From Sporocytophaga sp. (GTDB lineage Bacteria; Bacteroidota; Bacteroidia; Cytophagales; Cytophagaceae): DNA of 64,000 nt. Each line of letters starts with the position of its first letter. The first letter of the stretch is position 1. The notes beneath the pieces were generated by a model. That model had not been told where the DNA came from, did no database searches, and saw only the letters and a program-made list of their open reading frames with translations. The position numbers were made by a program, and so were the translations under genes. Below, piece after piece: positions 17,652-26,722 of the stretch. The stretch spans positions 186,001-250,000 of the forward strand of contig NZ_JAGHZZ010000009.1 of the NCBI RefSeq assembly GCF_017745095.1. The letters run 5' to 3'.

Positions 17652-18639
17652 TCAGAATAAAATATCTGTTATTACTCCCTCATTTAACCAGGGACAATAT
17701 CTTGAAGAGACGATCGTATCTGTTATTAATCAGGGCTATGATAATCTTGAATTAATAATTATTGATGGGAACAGCAGTGATAACTCTGTAGAAATAATTC
17801 ATAAGTATGAATCACATTTAACTTATTGGATAAGCGAGCCTGATAAGGGTCAAAGCGAAGCTATTAATAAAGGACTAAAAAAGGCTAATGGAGATATAAT
17901 AATGTGGCTTAACAGTGATGATATGCTGTTGCCGGGAACATTAGCTAGAGTAAACGAATATTTTAATAACCATCCTAATGCAGATATAATTCATGGAGAA
18001 GCATTGTTATTTGGAGAAAAGATAAATGAAAAGGTTATCGGAAAAGACAAAGAGGACCTTAAGTTTAAATACCTTGCATATATCCCGTTTCCGCAACCTT
18101 CATCCTTTGTAAGAAAAAAGGTTTGGGATAAAATTGGTGGAGTTAATCAGAGTTTGCATTACGGAATGGACTTTGAGTTTTATGCCAAAGCTTTTCTGGC
18201 TGGCTTCGTATTTATGAAAGTAGACGATTTGTTTTCAAAATATAGAATCCATAAGTACAGCAAATCCAATGACGATTTAAATTTTGCCAAAGATTGGGCA
18301 AAGGTATTTAGCAAAATTTTAAGATCAGTGAGTCGTGGATCTCAAATGATTCAGTGGCTTTCAAAAGTTGGTATTTACCAAGAGGAAGAGAGCGTTTTCG
18401 AGCTTTCCGAGAGAATCGACGTGGATCATTTAAGAAAATCTTTATTATATCATCTGTTTATTCAGGCACATTATCACTACAATGCTTTGTCTCTGGAAAA
18501 GGCGCATAACATAAGTGAGCTAGTAAAAACAATAGATTATGAGTTTTATATAGAAAAGGATCTAGGTAAGCTTAATTTTAGGTCAAAATATTTTCCCGCA
18601 CTTTTAATATCAAGTTTAAGAAGGTTAACACGAAGGTAA
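17641..18639 (+). CDS. Glycosyltransferase family 2
   Basis: GT-A enzyme with VITPSFNQGQYLEETIVSV at the N terminus, IIDGNSSDNSVEII nucleotide loop and WLNSDDML holding the metal-binding acidic residues near 98-102. The GMDFEFYAKAF segment near 175 corresponds to the catalytic-base region. WcaA/colanic-acid type GT2 proteins look like this. The C-terminal 110 residues form an extra, mostly helical part of unknown role. It overlaps the fucosyltransferase gene by 11 bp and the next gene by one base. Donor and acceptor are unknown. Confidence 0.87.
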   Translation: MSFNQNKISVITPSFNQGQYLEETIVSVINQGYDNLELIIIDGNSSDNSVEIIHKYESHLTYWISEPDKGQSEAINKGLKKANGDIIMWLNSDDMLLPGTLARVNEYFNNHPNADIIHGEALLFGEKINEKVIGKDKEDLKFKYLAYIPFPQPSSFVRKKVWDKIGGVNQSLHYGMDFEFYAKAFLAGFVFMKVDDLFSKYRIHKYSKSNDDLNFAKDWAKVFSKILRSVSRGSQMIQWLSKVGIYQEEESVFELSERIDVDHLRKSLLYHLFIQAHYHYNALSLEKAHNISELVKTIDYEFYIEKDLGKLNFRSKYFPALLISSLRRLTRR

Positions 18640-19517
18640 TGCTGCTATCAGTTATCATACCAGCTTATAATAGGGCGCATATTATTAAGGATACCTTAAA
18701 TTCAGTATTGAACCAGAGGTACACGAATTTTGAGCTGATATTTGTTGATGATGCAAGCACAGATCATACAGAGGAAATAATAAAAGCATTTAACGATCAA
18801 AGAATTACTTTTATTAAAAAAACTGTTAATTATGAACGAGGTGCGGCAAGAAATACGGGAACAATGATTGCGCAAGGTGATTATATTACTTTCATAGATT
18901 CTGATGATATATTTTATGAGGATCACCTTTTGAAAGCTGTTGAACATATCAAAAGGTTCAATCTGCCTGAGGTCTTTTGTCAAAGATATGAAGTAAAGAA
19001 CGAAGGCGGACGAGTCTTATGGGAAGCACCTGTCATGGACGAAGGCATAAATGAAAAGCTAATCGAAGGGAATTTTTTAAGCTGTAATGGAGTCTTTTTA
19101 AGAAGGGATATAGCTCAAAGAAATCTTTTCTGTGAAGAGCGAAAGCTTTCAGGACTTGAAGATTGGGAATTGTGGCTCAGACTTGCGCCGAAGTATAGGT
19201 TTCTTTTTTCCAATGAAATTACCTCATCTATTATTAATCATAGCCAGAGGAGCGTTTATGAGATAAATTATCAAAGATTGATTGAGCGATTTGACATTTT
19301 TATGGATATTATCTTATCAAACAAAGACATAGTGAATTTTTATCGCGGAAAGATCCACAAACTTAAAGCCAGTTGTGATACTTATATTTCTCTTCATCTG
19401 GCCATTTCAAAAAAGCAGATGATGAGAAGTCTGTTTTTTCTATTAAAAGGCTTCTTTAAAGATCCAGCCATAATGTTTAAAAGGAGATTTTACGCAATAG
19501 TTAAACATTTATTCTGA
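18639..19517 (+). CDS. Glycosyltransferase family 2
   Basis: Second consecutive GT2 enzyme. It begins LLSVIIPAYNRAHIIKDTL, with FVDDASTDHTEEII as nucleotide loop and FIDSDDIF (about 86-93) as the DXD-type motif. GLEDWELWLRLA near 168 is the conserved ED/W acceptor region. The length of 292 is normal, and the tail is basic and amphipathic, suggesting membrane attachment. One-base overlaps on both sides place it in the middle of a translationally coupled run. Donor unknown. Confidence 0.87.
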   Translation: MLLSVIIPAYNRAHIIKDTLNSVLNQRYTNFELIFVDDASTDHTEEIIKAFNDQRITFIKKTVNYERGAARNTGTMIAQGDYITFIDSDDIFYEDHLLKAVEHIKRFNLPEVFCQRYEVKNEGGRVLWEAPVMDEGINEKLIEGNFLSCNGVFLRRDIAQRNLFCEERKLSGLEDWELWLRLAPKYRFLFSNEITSSIINHSQRSVYEINYQRLIERFDIFMDIILSNKDIVNFYRGKIHKLKASCDTYISLHLAISKKQMMRSLFFLLKGFFKDPAIMFKRRFYAIVKHLF

Positions 19518-20737
19518 TGAAGGAAGATAAGAATATTATGATTTTAACTTATTGGAGCTTTGGTGATGCACTGGTCCAAACTTATACTTTACCTTATGTA
19601 AAGATCATAAAAGAAAAATGCCTTCCCAATTCAAATCTCTTTGTAGTAACATTTGAACAGAAGAAGTATAGGGTTCAGCCTAAAAGGAATGTGCTTAATA
19701 AAGTAGATTATTTCAAATGGGTCCCTTTAACCTATAATAGATTTGGACTTCGGGGTATTTTAAGACAACTATTCAATTTAATATATCTGCTGTTTTTTTG
19801 TAAGATTAAAAGAATAAATACCATTCACTCATTTTGCACACCAGCAGGGTCAATAGCTTATGTCCTCTCAAAAATTTTAAATATCAAGCTTATAATCGAT
19901 AGTTTTGAGCCTCATGCTGAAACAATGGTAGAGACAGGGACTTGGAAGAAAAATAGTTTAGCGTATAAAATGTTATTTAAATTTGAGACACTTCAGGCTA
20001 ACCGTGCGGCATTTGTTATCGCCGCTGCGGAAGGTATGAAGGAGTATGCTGCAACTAAATATGGTTTGCTAAAAACGTCTGACTTTCTTGTAAAACCAGC
20101 ATGTGTAGATCTGGAATTATTTCAAAGATTTGAAAAGAAAAATGGAGAGCTACTCGATTCCCTAAACTTAAGGGATAAAATTGTTTGCGTATATGCAGGT
20201 AAGTTTGGTAGTATGTACTTGGAAAAAGAGATATTTGATTTGTTTAAAGTAGCCTACGACTATTGGAAACAGGACTTTAGGGTATTGCTTTTAACAAGTC
20301 ACAAAGAAGAAGAGATTTTAAATTATTGTAAAGCTTCAGATTTGAATCCTGCAATTATAACAATAAAGTTTGTTCCTCATAATGAAGTTCCTATTTATAT
20401 GGGGTTAGGAGATTTTGGACTTACGCCGTTTAAACCGGTACCTTCAAAAAGGTATGGTTCTCCAATCAAAACAGGAGAATATTGGGCTATGGGTTTACCT
20501 GTAGTAATAACAGAGAACATCTCGGACAATTCCGATATAATTGAAAAGAATGGAATTGGAGCTATAATTAAAACCTTTAACCAGGAGGGGTATTTGTCTG
20601 TAATAAAGCAAATCAATACTTTGCTAAAAGAAGATAGAGAAGCACTTTATAAAAGGATCCGTAATATAGCAAGCGAAGAAAGAACATTTAAAATTGCAGA
20701 AGAAGTTTACCAAAAGGTATACTGCAATGATAAATAA
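19517..20737 (+). CDS. Glycosyltransferase family 4 (GT-B fold)
   Basis: GT-B enzyme of 406 residues. The middle has the inter-domain link KPACVDLELFQRF followed by VCVYAGKFG, and the donor site is in YGSPIKTGEYWAMGLPVVITENISDNSDIIEKNG, where a Glu lies in the position of the group 1 motif. The N-terminal half has a hydrophobic stretch around 80-120 (LRQLFNLIYLLFFC) suggesting monotopic membrane binding. It is the last gene of the plus-strand run and converges on the membrane protein with an 11-bp gap; no clear terminator was found there. Confidence 0.83.
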   Translation: MKEDKNIMILTYWSFGDALVQTYTLPYVKIIKEKCLPNSNLFVVTFEQKKYRVQPKRNVLNKVDYFKWVPLTYNRFGLRGILRQLFNLIYLLFFCKIKRINTIHSFCTPAGSIAYVLSKILNIKLIIDSFEPHAETMVETGTWKKNSLAYKMLFKFETLQANRAAFVIAAAEGMKEYAATKYGLLKTSDFLVKPACVDLELFQRFEKKNGELLDSLNLRDKIVCVYAGKFGSMYLEKEIFDLFKVAYDYWKQDFRVLLLTSHKEEEILNYCKASDLNPAIITIKFVPHNEVPIYMGLGDFGLTPFKPVPSKRYGSPIKTGEYWAMGLPVVITENISDNSDIIEKNGIGAIIKTFNQEGYLSVIKQINTLLKEDREALYKRIRNIASEERTFKIAEEVYQKVYCNDK

Positions 20738-20748
20738 GATACCCTAAT

Positions 20749-22119
20749 TTAAATTTTGTTTGACCTTAAAAATGGTAAGCGTTTTTTCTTCTTAATTTTC
20801 TTTATTTCAGACGCATTATAGCTCTTATTAATAATAAATAAAAAGGATAAATAAAAAGACATCATAGGGATTTTATAACGCATAAGACTTCCGAAATTAT
20901 AAGTAGATACCCCTACTGCAAAAGCAAAGGTGATCGAAAAAAGAAAAGCAAACTGAAGGTAAGGATCATTGCTTGTTTTCTGATAAAATTTGACAGGGCT
21001 TTGCCTAAATAATACATAAAAAGTAAAGATTAAAAAGAAAAAGCTCTCCAGTGACGACAATATCATTACAATGTTTTTGGATTCCCAAGGATAAGGTCTG
21101 AATAAACTTACCCAGACTGCCTGTGGAAATTTCATCAGCAAACCGGACAATGTAGCATCATATTCCCCTAATGAATAGTAGGAGCCTCCCTCTTTTAAAC
21201 TCACATAAGATATCCACCCTGAAGTAACTTTGGCTGTTTGAAGGAAGTTGGTAAGGCTGTAGCGTGAATCTGTTTCTGAAACTTTTGTAATAGCAAAATA
21301 CGCAAGCACACATCCTATAATAAGAAATATAGGCTTAACAAAGAATCTTAAAGACTTCGATTTGATCTTGGAATTTAAATATACAAAAAGGTAGATAAGG
21401 ATAGATGGAATAAGACACATTGCTATATATATTTTCACCGACTTTAAGACATATAGCATTAGGAGAATTATGAATAGATATAATATTTTCCTTTCTTTTA
21501 AAATGAAATATTTTAGGAAATAGCAAAAACCAAGGGACAATGCTGCAAGTGTTAAACTGTCTTTCATCAATCCTGAACCCCAGAATGCAACCGATGGAAT
21601 GAAAAATATGCTGATGGCAATCTCTTTTTGGTGGTCAGGATATAATCTATTTAAAGCCAAATATAATTTCCAGGCACTTAAGAAGCTGATAAGGGCAAAG
21701 AATATTGCTATAATGGTATAGGTTCCAAATGAAATAAGGGAAATAAGAACTCCAAGTCTTATTAGAAAATAACTGGAAGGATCTTGAGTAAAGTAGAGGT
21801 TACTTGTGTGGATCAGCAAATCGTAATTTGGAGAACTGTTATCTATTGTAAGCAGCTTTAAAGCCGAGAGCGGATCAGAGTAAAATAAATTGTGGATGTA
21901 GTTGATATGATAGAAATAATTAAATGTATCCCCTCCTTTGTAGTAGTAATTATAAATCAGACCGAGGCATACGGCACCTATGATTTTTACAATTAAAGCA
22001 GGTAAAAAATATTTCCTGTCCTCCTTGTCCTTAACATATTTTGCCCTATATATCAAGGCAAGAATATAAATAACAAATAAGTATATGGGAGTTAACAGTA
22101 AATCTTTTATTTCCAGCAT
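20749..22119 (-). CDS. Polytopic membrane protein, possible polysaccharide polymerase
   Basis: A 456-residue integral membrane protein with about ten to twelve hydrophobic helices (for example 8-24, 40-58, 120-150, 160-180, 195-240, 255-275, 340-365, 385-405 and 415-430) and a large polar loop near 60-115 containing YYKGGDTFNYFYH. This layout, the loop aromatic/acidic residues and the location in a glycan locus recall Wzy/EpsG-type polymerases, but no diagnostic motif proves it. Similar proteins in Bacteroidota are usually called hypothetical. It is odd beside an ABC-type exporter, which does not need a Wzy. Unknown function; membrane location is firm. Confidence 0.6.
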   Translation of the reverse strand: MLEIKDLLLTPIYLFVIYILALIYRAKYVKDKEDRKYFLPALIVKIIGAVCLGLIYNYYYKGGDTFNYFYHINYIHNLFYSDPLSALKLLTIDNSSPNYDLLIHTSNLYFTQDPSSYFLIRLGVLISLISFGTYTIIAIFFALISFLSAWKLYLALNRLYPDHQKEIAISIFFIPSVAFWGSGLMKDSLTLAALSLGFCYFLKYFILKERKILYLFIILLMLYVLKSVKIYIAMCLIPSILIYLFVYLNSKIKSKSLRFFVKPIFLIIGCVLAYFAITKVSETDSRYSLTNFLQTAKVTSGWISYVSLKEGGSYYSLGEYDATLSGLLMKFPQAVWVSLFRPYPWESKNIVMILSSLESFFFLIFTFYVLFRQSPVKFYQKTSNDPYLQFAFLFSITFAFAVGVSTYNFGSLMRYKIPMMSFYLSFLFIINKSYNASEIKKIKKKKRLPFLRSNKI

Positions 22120-22274
22120 TTGTCAGCCCTAGAAAATATGAAGTTGTTTTTAATATTTATGAATCCGGCAATTTATCAAAAAAGAAGAAATACCTGGTTA
22201 TTTTAAATTTGCTACTTCACCCAAAAACGAACCTTTTTTTCCTATAGTATACCCCCTTTGAGGTATGAATCACC

Positions 22275-23462
22275 CTATCTTTCAGGCGTTGCTAATCGGT
22301 TTAAATCCCCTTTATTGACGTATCCCTCTTTTAATTTTAAAAATGGACTTTCAAAATAATTATAGCTTAAATTGCTTATTATAATTGATATGGAAAATGT
22401 AAGCACTATGCCAAGTAAGAAATATATTGAAGTATCTGAAGCTTCGATTTTAAGGATTAATAACAGTTTTTGAAAAAACATGATACTTAGTAAGTGAAGA
22501 GCATAGAAACCATAACTTATAATTCCCCAATTTTCCAGATATCTGATTTGCCCCACCTTGAATCCGGTTTTAGAATATGCCTGATGTAGAATAATGGATA
22601 TGCAAAAAAGTGAAAAAATTAGTCGGTCAAAGTAATCAAGCAAAGGTATAACCATGTACAACTCTTTTTGAAATAATAGGAAAGAGAAGAAACTCAAATA
22701 GAAAAATCGGATAGTATTGTTGCTTAAATTTTCGATTTTGAACTTTAGTGTCGGATATTCATTAATTGCAAATGCAGCAAAACAACCTACCAACAGGTCA
22801 CTCATCACGGAAAATGTATGGAAATAAATAAAACGGTAATCAGTAAAGTTGTAAATTCTGAAAGCAAGCGAAAAGCAAATCAATAAAAATACTAAAACCA
22901 TAAGTTTTCTGGAAGAAAAGCAAAAAAACAACAATGGCCAGAAAAGGTAAAATTGCTCTTCTACCGATACCGTCCACATAATGCCTAATAAGTCACATCC
23001 AATACCGGTAAAATCGGTGTAAGATCTGTCGATATTGCCCAGAAATGCCGCAAACCACGTAGCATGCTCAGATAATGCTGGAAGCGAGAATTTACTAGTT
23101 AATAATGGATATATAAAAAAACCCAAGAAGAATATAAAATAGTATATTGGCCAGATTCTGAGAATTCTTCGTAAATAGAAATTTTTTACAGAAATGCTTC
23201 CTGTTAAATTTTTTTCAGCAATAAGCAAATGAGTAATAAGAAAACCACTTAGGACAAAGAAGAAATTAACTCCCAGGTTTCCTTTTGAAATAAGGTAGTG
23301 ATACAGACATTGTGTTATCTGGCTTTTATAAACTTGACTTGGATTAATATAGTTGAAATAGTGTACTAGAAAAACGAAGAAGGCTGAGATAAATCTCAAT
23401 GCGTTGAGATTGGGGATAATTTGCTTTTCGCGGTTTTCTTTAAGCATGGTCTGGAATAGCAT
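22275..23462 (-). CDS. Acyltransferase 3 family membrane protein (OafA/YrhL-like)
   Basis: Inner-membrane O-acyltransferase that acetylates or otherwise acylates cell-surface sugars. The family signature is seen in the first helix, IPNLNALRFISAFFVFLVHYFNY, where the R-F/...-H pair is catalytic. It is followed by GNLGVNFFFVLSGFLITHLL and the periplasmic RRILRIWPIYYF motif. About ten transmembrane helices cover the 395 residues. A 155-bp gap separates it from the polymerase-like gene on the same strand, so they may form one unit. The acyl group and target are unknown; acetylation of the local glycan is the simplest inference. Confidence 0.9.
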   Translation of the reverse strand: MLFQTMLKENREKQIIPNLNALRFISAFFVFLVHYFNYINPSQVYKSQITQCLYHYLISKGNLGVNFFFVLSGFLITHLLIAEKNLTGSISVKNFYLRRILRIWPIYYFIFFLGFFIYPLLTSKFSLPALSEHATWFAAFLGNIDRSYTDFTGIGCDLLGIMWTVSVEEQFYLFWPLLFFCFSSRKLMVLVFLLICFSLAFRIYNFTDYRFIYFHTFSVMSDLLVGCFAAFAINEYPTLKFKIENLSNNTIRFFYLSFFSFLLFQKELYMVIPLLDYFDRLIFSLFCISIILHQAYSKTGFKVGQIRYLENWGIISYGFYALHLLSIMFFQKLLLILKIEASDTSIYFLLGIVLTFSISIIISNLSYNYFESPFLKLKEGYVNKGDLNRLATPER

Positions 23463-23727
23463 TCATGAATGGTACAAATATATTTGATTTTTATAATTTG
23501 ATAGGAGAAAGATAATGTCCTGACAGATAAAATAATTCTTCATAGTACGGTTATGAATACAGTTGAGGTAAGATGTTATTACGAGTAGAAACTACTATCT
23601 AATGACGTTTTATTGTTAAATAATAGAAGTATAAATTTTAAGAAAGATTTACGTTTAAATAAAAATCGGGAAATGGATTTTAATTTTTTCTTACTTTTCC
23701 GAATGTATATTTAGGAATCGTTTACAT
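23463..23727. promoter_or_regulatory. Divergent intergenic region before the GT / deacetylase module
   Basis: A 265-bp A/T-rich gap between divergent genes. TATATTTAG at 23706-23714 resembles the bacteroidete -7 element TAnnTTTG and lies 14 bp before the downstream start codon, which would give a very short leader. No matching TTTG at -33 was found, so this is weak. Confidence 0.3.
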
Positions 23728-24795
23728 ATGCCGAAAGTCCTCTTCTTAATCCCTTATCCCTTAAATTCCGCACCTTCTCAAAGATTCCGATTTGAACAGT
23801 ACATAAATTTATTAAAAATAAATGACATAGAGCCTGTTTTCCAATCTTTTATTGGTATGAATACTTGGAATATTCTGTATTCCAAAGGAAATTTATCCTT
23901 AAAAATTGCAGGTTTACTTTCAGGTTTTTTCAGACGATTTTGCATATTATTTACTGCTTACAGGTACGAATACGTTTTCATTCACAGGGAAGCTTCTCCT
24001 GTCGGGCCACCTGTCTTTGAATGGGTTCTTGGTAAAGTGTTAAGAAAAAAAATTATTTACGATTTCGACGATGCTATTTGGATGGCTCAGACAGGCAAGG
24101 AAAACTTTTTTACTAAAGTGGCTAAGAATCCTGCCAAGGTTAATAAAATTATCAAATGGTCATATAAAGTTAGTTGTGGGAATTCTCACTTGAGAAATCA
24201 TACCTTGAAGTTCAATAAGAATGTTGTAGTTAATCCTACAACCATAGATACAGCACAACTTCATTTCAAACTAAAAGAGCAAAATACAGACGAGGTCGTA
24301 ATCGGCTGGACTGGCACGCATTCCACGATGATTTATCTCGAACAGGCGATTCCTTTTCTGAGAAAATTACATCAGATCAAAGAATTTATATTGTTAGTCA
24401 TATCTAATCAAAAACCTGATTTTGAATTCCCTCAGATGAAGTTCGTAAAATGGAACGAACAGACTGAGCAGGAGGACCTTCTTGGAATGAATATAGGAAT
24501 TATGCCCCTTGCCGATAACGAATGGACAAGAGGCAAATGTGGGTTTAAAGCCTTGCAGTATATGGCCCTGGGAATTCCTGCTGTAGTGTCTCCTGTTGGA
24601 GTAAATACAGAAATCGTAGATCAGGGAATTAATGGATTTGTTTGCGATTCTGAAGCTGATTGGCTGAAGCATCTTACAGATCTTATAAATGATGCTCCGC
24701 TGCGTTCTGAAATGGGTAAAAAAGCCAGAGAAAAAATTGTAAATAATTATTCCGTAAAATCTAATGAGGAGAAATTTTTAAGTTTATTTTCTTAA
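23728..24795 (+). CDS. Glycosyltransferase family 4 (GT-B fold)
   Basis: GT-B enzyme of 355 residues. It opens with VLFLIPYPLNSAPSQRFRFEQYI, a form often seen in bacteroidete capsule GTs. KKIIYDFDDAIWM near 110-122 is a conserved family element, and the donor-site segment CGFKALQYMALGIPAVVSPVGVNTEIV (about 271-297) is typical of group 1 transferases. It heads a three-gene module with a polysaccharide deacetylase and a formyltransferase, separated from the main glycosyltransferase run by two minus-strand genes. Donor unknown. Confidence 0.87.
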   Translation: MPKVLFLIPYPLNSAPSQRFRFEQYINLLKINDIEPVFQSFIGMNTWNILYSKGNLSLKIAGLLSGFFRRFCILFTAYRYEYVFIHREASPVGPPVFEWVLGKVLRKKIIYDFDDAIWMAQTGKENFFTKVAKNPAKVNKIIKWSYKVSCGNSHLRNHTLKFNKNVVVNPTTIDTAQLHFKLKEQNTDEVVIGWTGTHSTMIYLEQAIPFLRKLHQIKEFILLVISNQKPDFEFPQMKFVKWNEQTEQEDLLGMNIGIMPLADNEWTRGKCGFKALQYMALGIPAVVSPVGVNTEIVDQGINGFVCDSEADWLKHLTDLINDAPLRSEMGKKAREKIVNNYSVKSNEEKFLSLFS

Positions 24796-24804
24796 TAACA
24801 AATT

Positions 24805-25791
24805 ATGCCTGGTTACTTTGTCATATCGTTGGATTTTGAATTACTATGGGGTGTTAAAGATCATCGCACGAAGGCAGATTATGGTGAAAATATTTTAGGA
24901 GCTCGTAAGGCTATTCCATTAATGCTTGATCTTTTTGAAAGAAAAGAAGTTCATGTATCCTGGGCTACTGTTGGTTTTCTGTTTTATGATAATAAGAAAG
25001 ATCTGTTAAATTCCTTTCCTCAAGTAAAGCCAGAATACCAGAATACGAAGTTGTCTAACTATAACCAGTTGGCGGATCTTGGTGAAGACGAACAAAGTGA
25101 TCCATTCCACTATGGGAAATCATTGATACGTCTCATTCAAACAAAGAAGCATCAGGACATAGAAACACATACATTTTCCCATTACTATTGCCAGGAAACA
25201 AATAAGGAAGAAAGAGCATTTGAAACAGATATCAAAGCTGCTGTCCATGCTGCAGAAGGATTGGGGGCTAAAGTTAAATCGATTGTGTTCCCGAGAAATC
25301 AAGTGAATAAGAAATATCTAAAAGTACTTGCAAATAATGGTATTATAGCTTATCGAGGTAACCCTTCATCGTACTATTATGACGCAAAGAGTCAGCGAGA
25401 AAATACAATGTTCAAAAGAATTGTAAGAATGCTGGATACATATTTCCCTTTAATAAAAAAATCCTCCACTTCATTAAAGCAAATCAATCCGGAAGTGCCT
25501 GTAAATATTGCTTCAAGCAGATTCCTCAGACCATATTCTTCTAAGCTCTTCTTTCTGGAAAGTTTGAAAATAAAAAGGATAAAATCAGAAATGTATAAGG
25601 CTGCAGTAGCAAATGAAATTTATCACCTGTGGTGGCATCCTCACAATTTTGGAAAATCTACAAATCAGAACATGGAACAACTGGAAGAGCTGCTCGATTG
25701 GTATATATATCTGAACAAACAGTTTGGAATGGCATCAGCAAGCATGACAGAGTTGGCTACATATGTTTTAAACAAGGATAAGCAAATATGA
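24805..25791 (+). CDS. Polysaccharide deacetylase (NodB/CE4-like) family protein
   Basis: Likely metal-dependent hydrolase removing an N- or O-acetyl group from a sugar. ISLDFELLWG places the CE4 first-motif Asp at residue 10, and the metal-binding HxxxH is His122/His126 in IETHTFSHYYC. The VFPRNQVN segment near 165 corresponds to motif 3, with Arg. WHPHNFG near the C terminus supplies the last His. No signal peptide is present, so it acts in the cytosol on a lipid-linked or nucleotide sugar rather than on the wall. It lies 9 bp after the GT4 gene, and its stop overlaps the formyltransferase start (ATGA). Confidence 0.85.
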   Translation: MPGYFVISLDFELLWGVKDHRTKADYGENILGARKAIPLMLDLFERKEVHVSWATVGFLFYDNKKDLLNSFPQVKPEYQNTKLSNYNQLADLGEDEQSDPFHYGKSLIRLIQTKKHQDIETHTFSHYYCQETNKEERAFETDIKAAVHAAEGLGAKVKSIVFPRNQVNKKYLKVLANNGIIAYRGNPSSYYYDAKSQRENTMFKRIVRMLDTYFPLIKKSSTSLKQINPEVPVNIASSRFLRPYSSKLFFLESLKIKRIKSEMYKAAVANEIYHLWWHPHNFGKSTNQNMEQLEELLDWYIYLNKQFGMASASMTELATYVLNKDKQI

Positions 25792-26561
25792 TGGAACAAA
25801 AGATCATATTGCTCGCGGTTGATTGCGACTTCACTAATATGATTTATCATGCTTTGAAAGAGTCATATTCCAACATTGAAGTGATCATTGAAGAGCCTGT
25901 ATCCAAAGGAAAATTGATCAAAGGCAGAATCCGAAAATTAGGATTGTTTAAAGTATTGGGTCAGCTTGTTTTTCAGGTTGGAGTTTATCCTTTTTTAAAG
26001 AGAAAATCTGATGCAAGAATTAAAGCGATACTTTATAAAGCAGGTATGTCATCAGAACCAATTCCTCCTGGGATAGTGGAAAAGATTGGGTCGGCGAACG
26101 ATAATAAGTCAATTGACCGGATAAAAGACAAAGCACCGGACCTCATTATTATCAATGGAACCAGGATTTTGTCAAAGGAATTTGTCAAGACCTTTCAGGG
26201 GAAAATAATGAATATTCATGCCGGGATTACACCTGCGTACAGGGGCGTTCATGGTGCATATTGGGCACTTGTCAATAACGATTTGGAGAACTGTGGCACT
26301 ACTGTACATTTTGTAGATTCAGGGATCGATACGGGAAGTATTCTGGTTCAAGGCAAAGTTAAGGTTGAAAAGGACGATAACTTTGCAACCTATCCATATT
26401 TGCAGTTTGTTCAAGGAATTAATCTTTTACAGAGCTCAATACAAAAATTTTTTGAAGGTAATTTAAAAATTATTCAGGCAACGTCAGACAAATCTGCATT
26501 ATGGTACCACCCGACATTCATTGAATACTTTTATTATTGGAAAACAAAAAAAGTTAAATAG
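25788..26561 (+). CDS. Formyltransferase family protein, sugar-modifying type
   Basis: Predicted transfer of a formyl group from 10-formyl-tetrahydrofolate to an amine. The catalytic triad of the family is intact: Asn142 and His144 in MNIHAGITPAYRG and Asp181 in DSGIDTGSIL. At 257 residues it lacks the C-terminal tRNA-binding domain of methionyl-tRNA formyltransferase, and the N-terminal part is unlike GART. Translational coupling to a deacetylase suggests a paired job: the deacetylase frees an amine and this enzyme formylates it. That pairing is inference. A purine-synthesis role is unlikely in this setting. Confidence 0.82.
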   Translation: MMEQKIILLAVDCDFTNMIYHALKESYSNIEVIIEEPVSKGKLIKGRIRKLGLFKVLGQLVFQVGVYPFLKRKSDARIKAILYKAGMSSEPIPPGIVEKIGSANDNKSIDRIKDKAPDLIIINGTRILSKEFVKTFQGKIMNIHAGITPAYRGVHGAYWALVNNDLENCGTTVHFVDSGIDTGSILVQGKVKVEKDDNFATYPYLQFVQGINLLQSSIQKFFEGNLKIIQATSDKSALWYHPTFIEYFYYWKTKKVK

Positions 26562-26722
26562 TTTTAAGAAAAGTTTTAGCTTTAACTCAAAATAATCATT
26601 AACCGTTAAAAAATCTTGTTAATCATCATACTCAATTACTTTATTATAAATTTTAATGAAATGACTAACAATGATAAAATTTTTAAAGCTTAATCCCGGT
26701 TTAACTTCAGCTGATATTCAAT

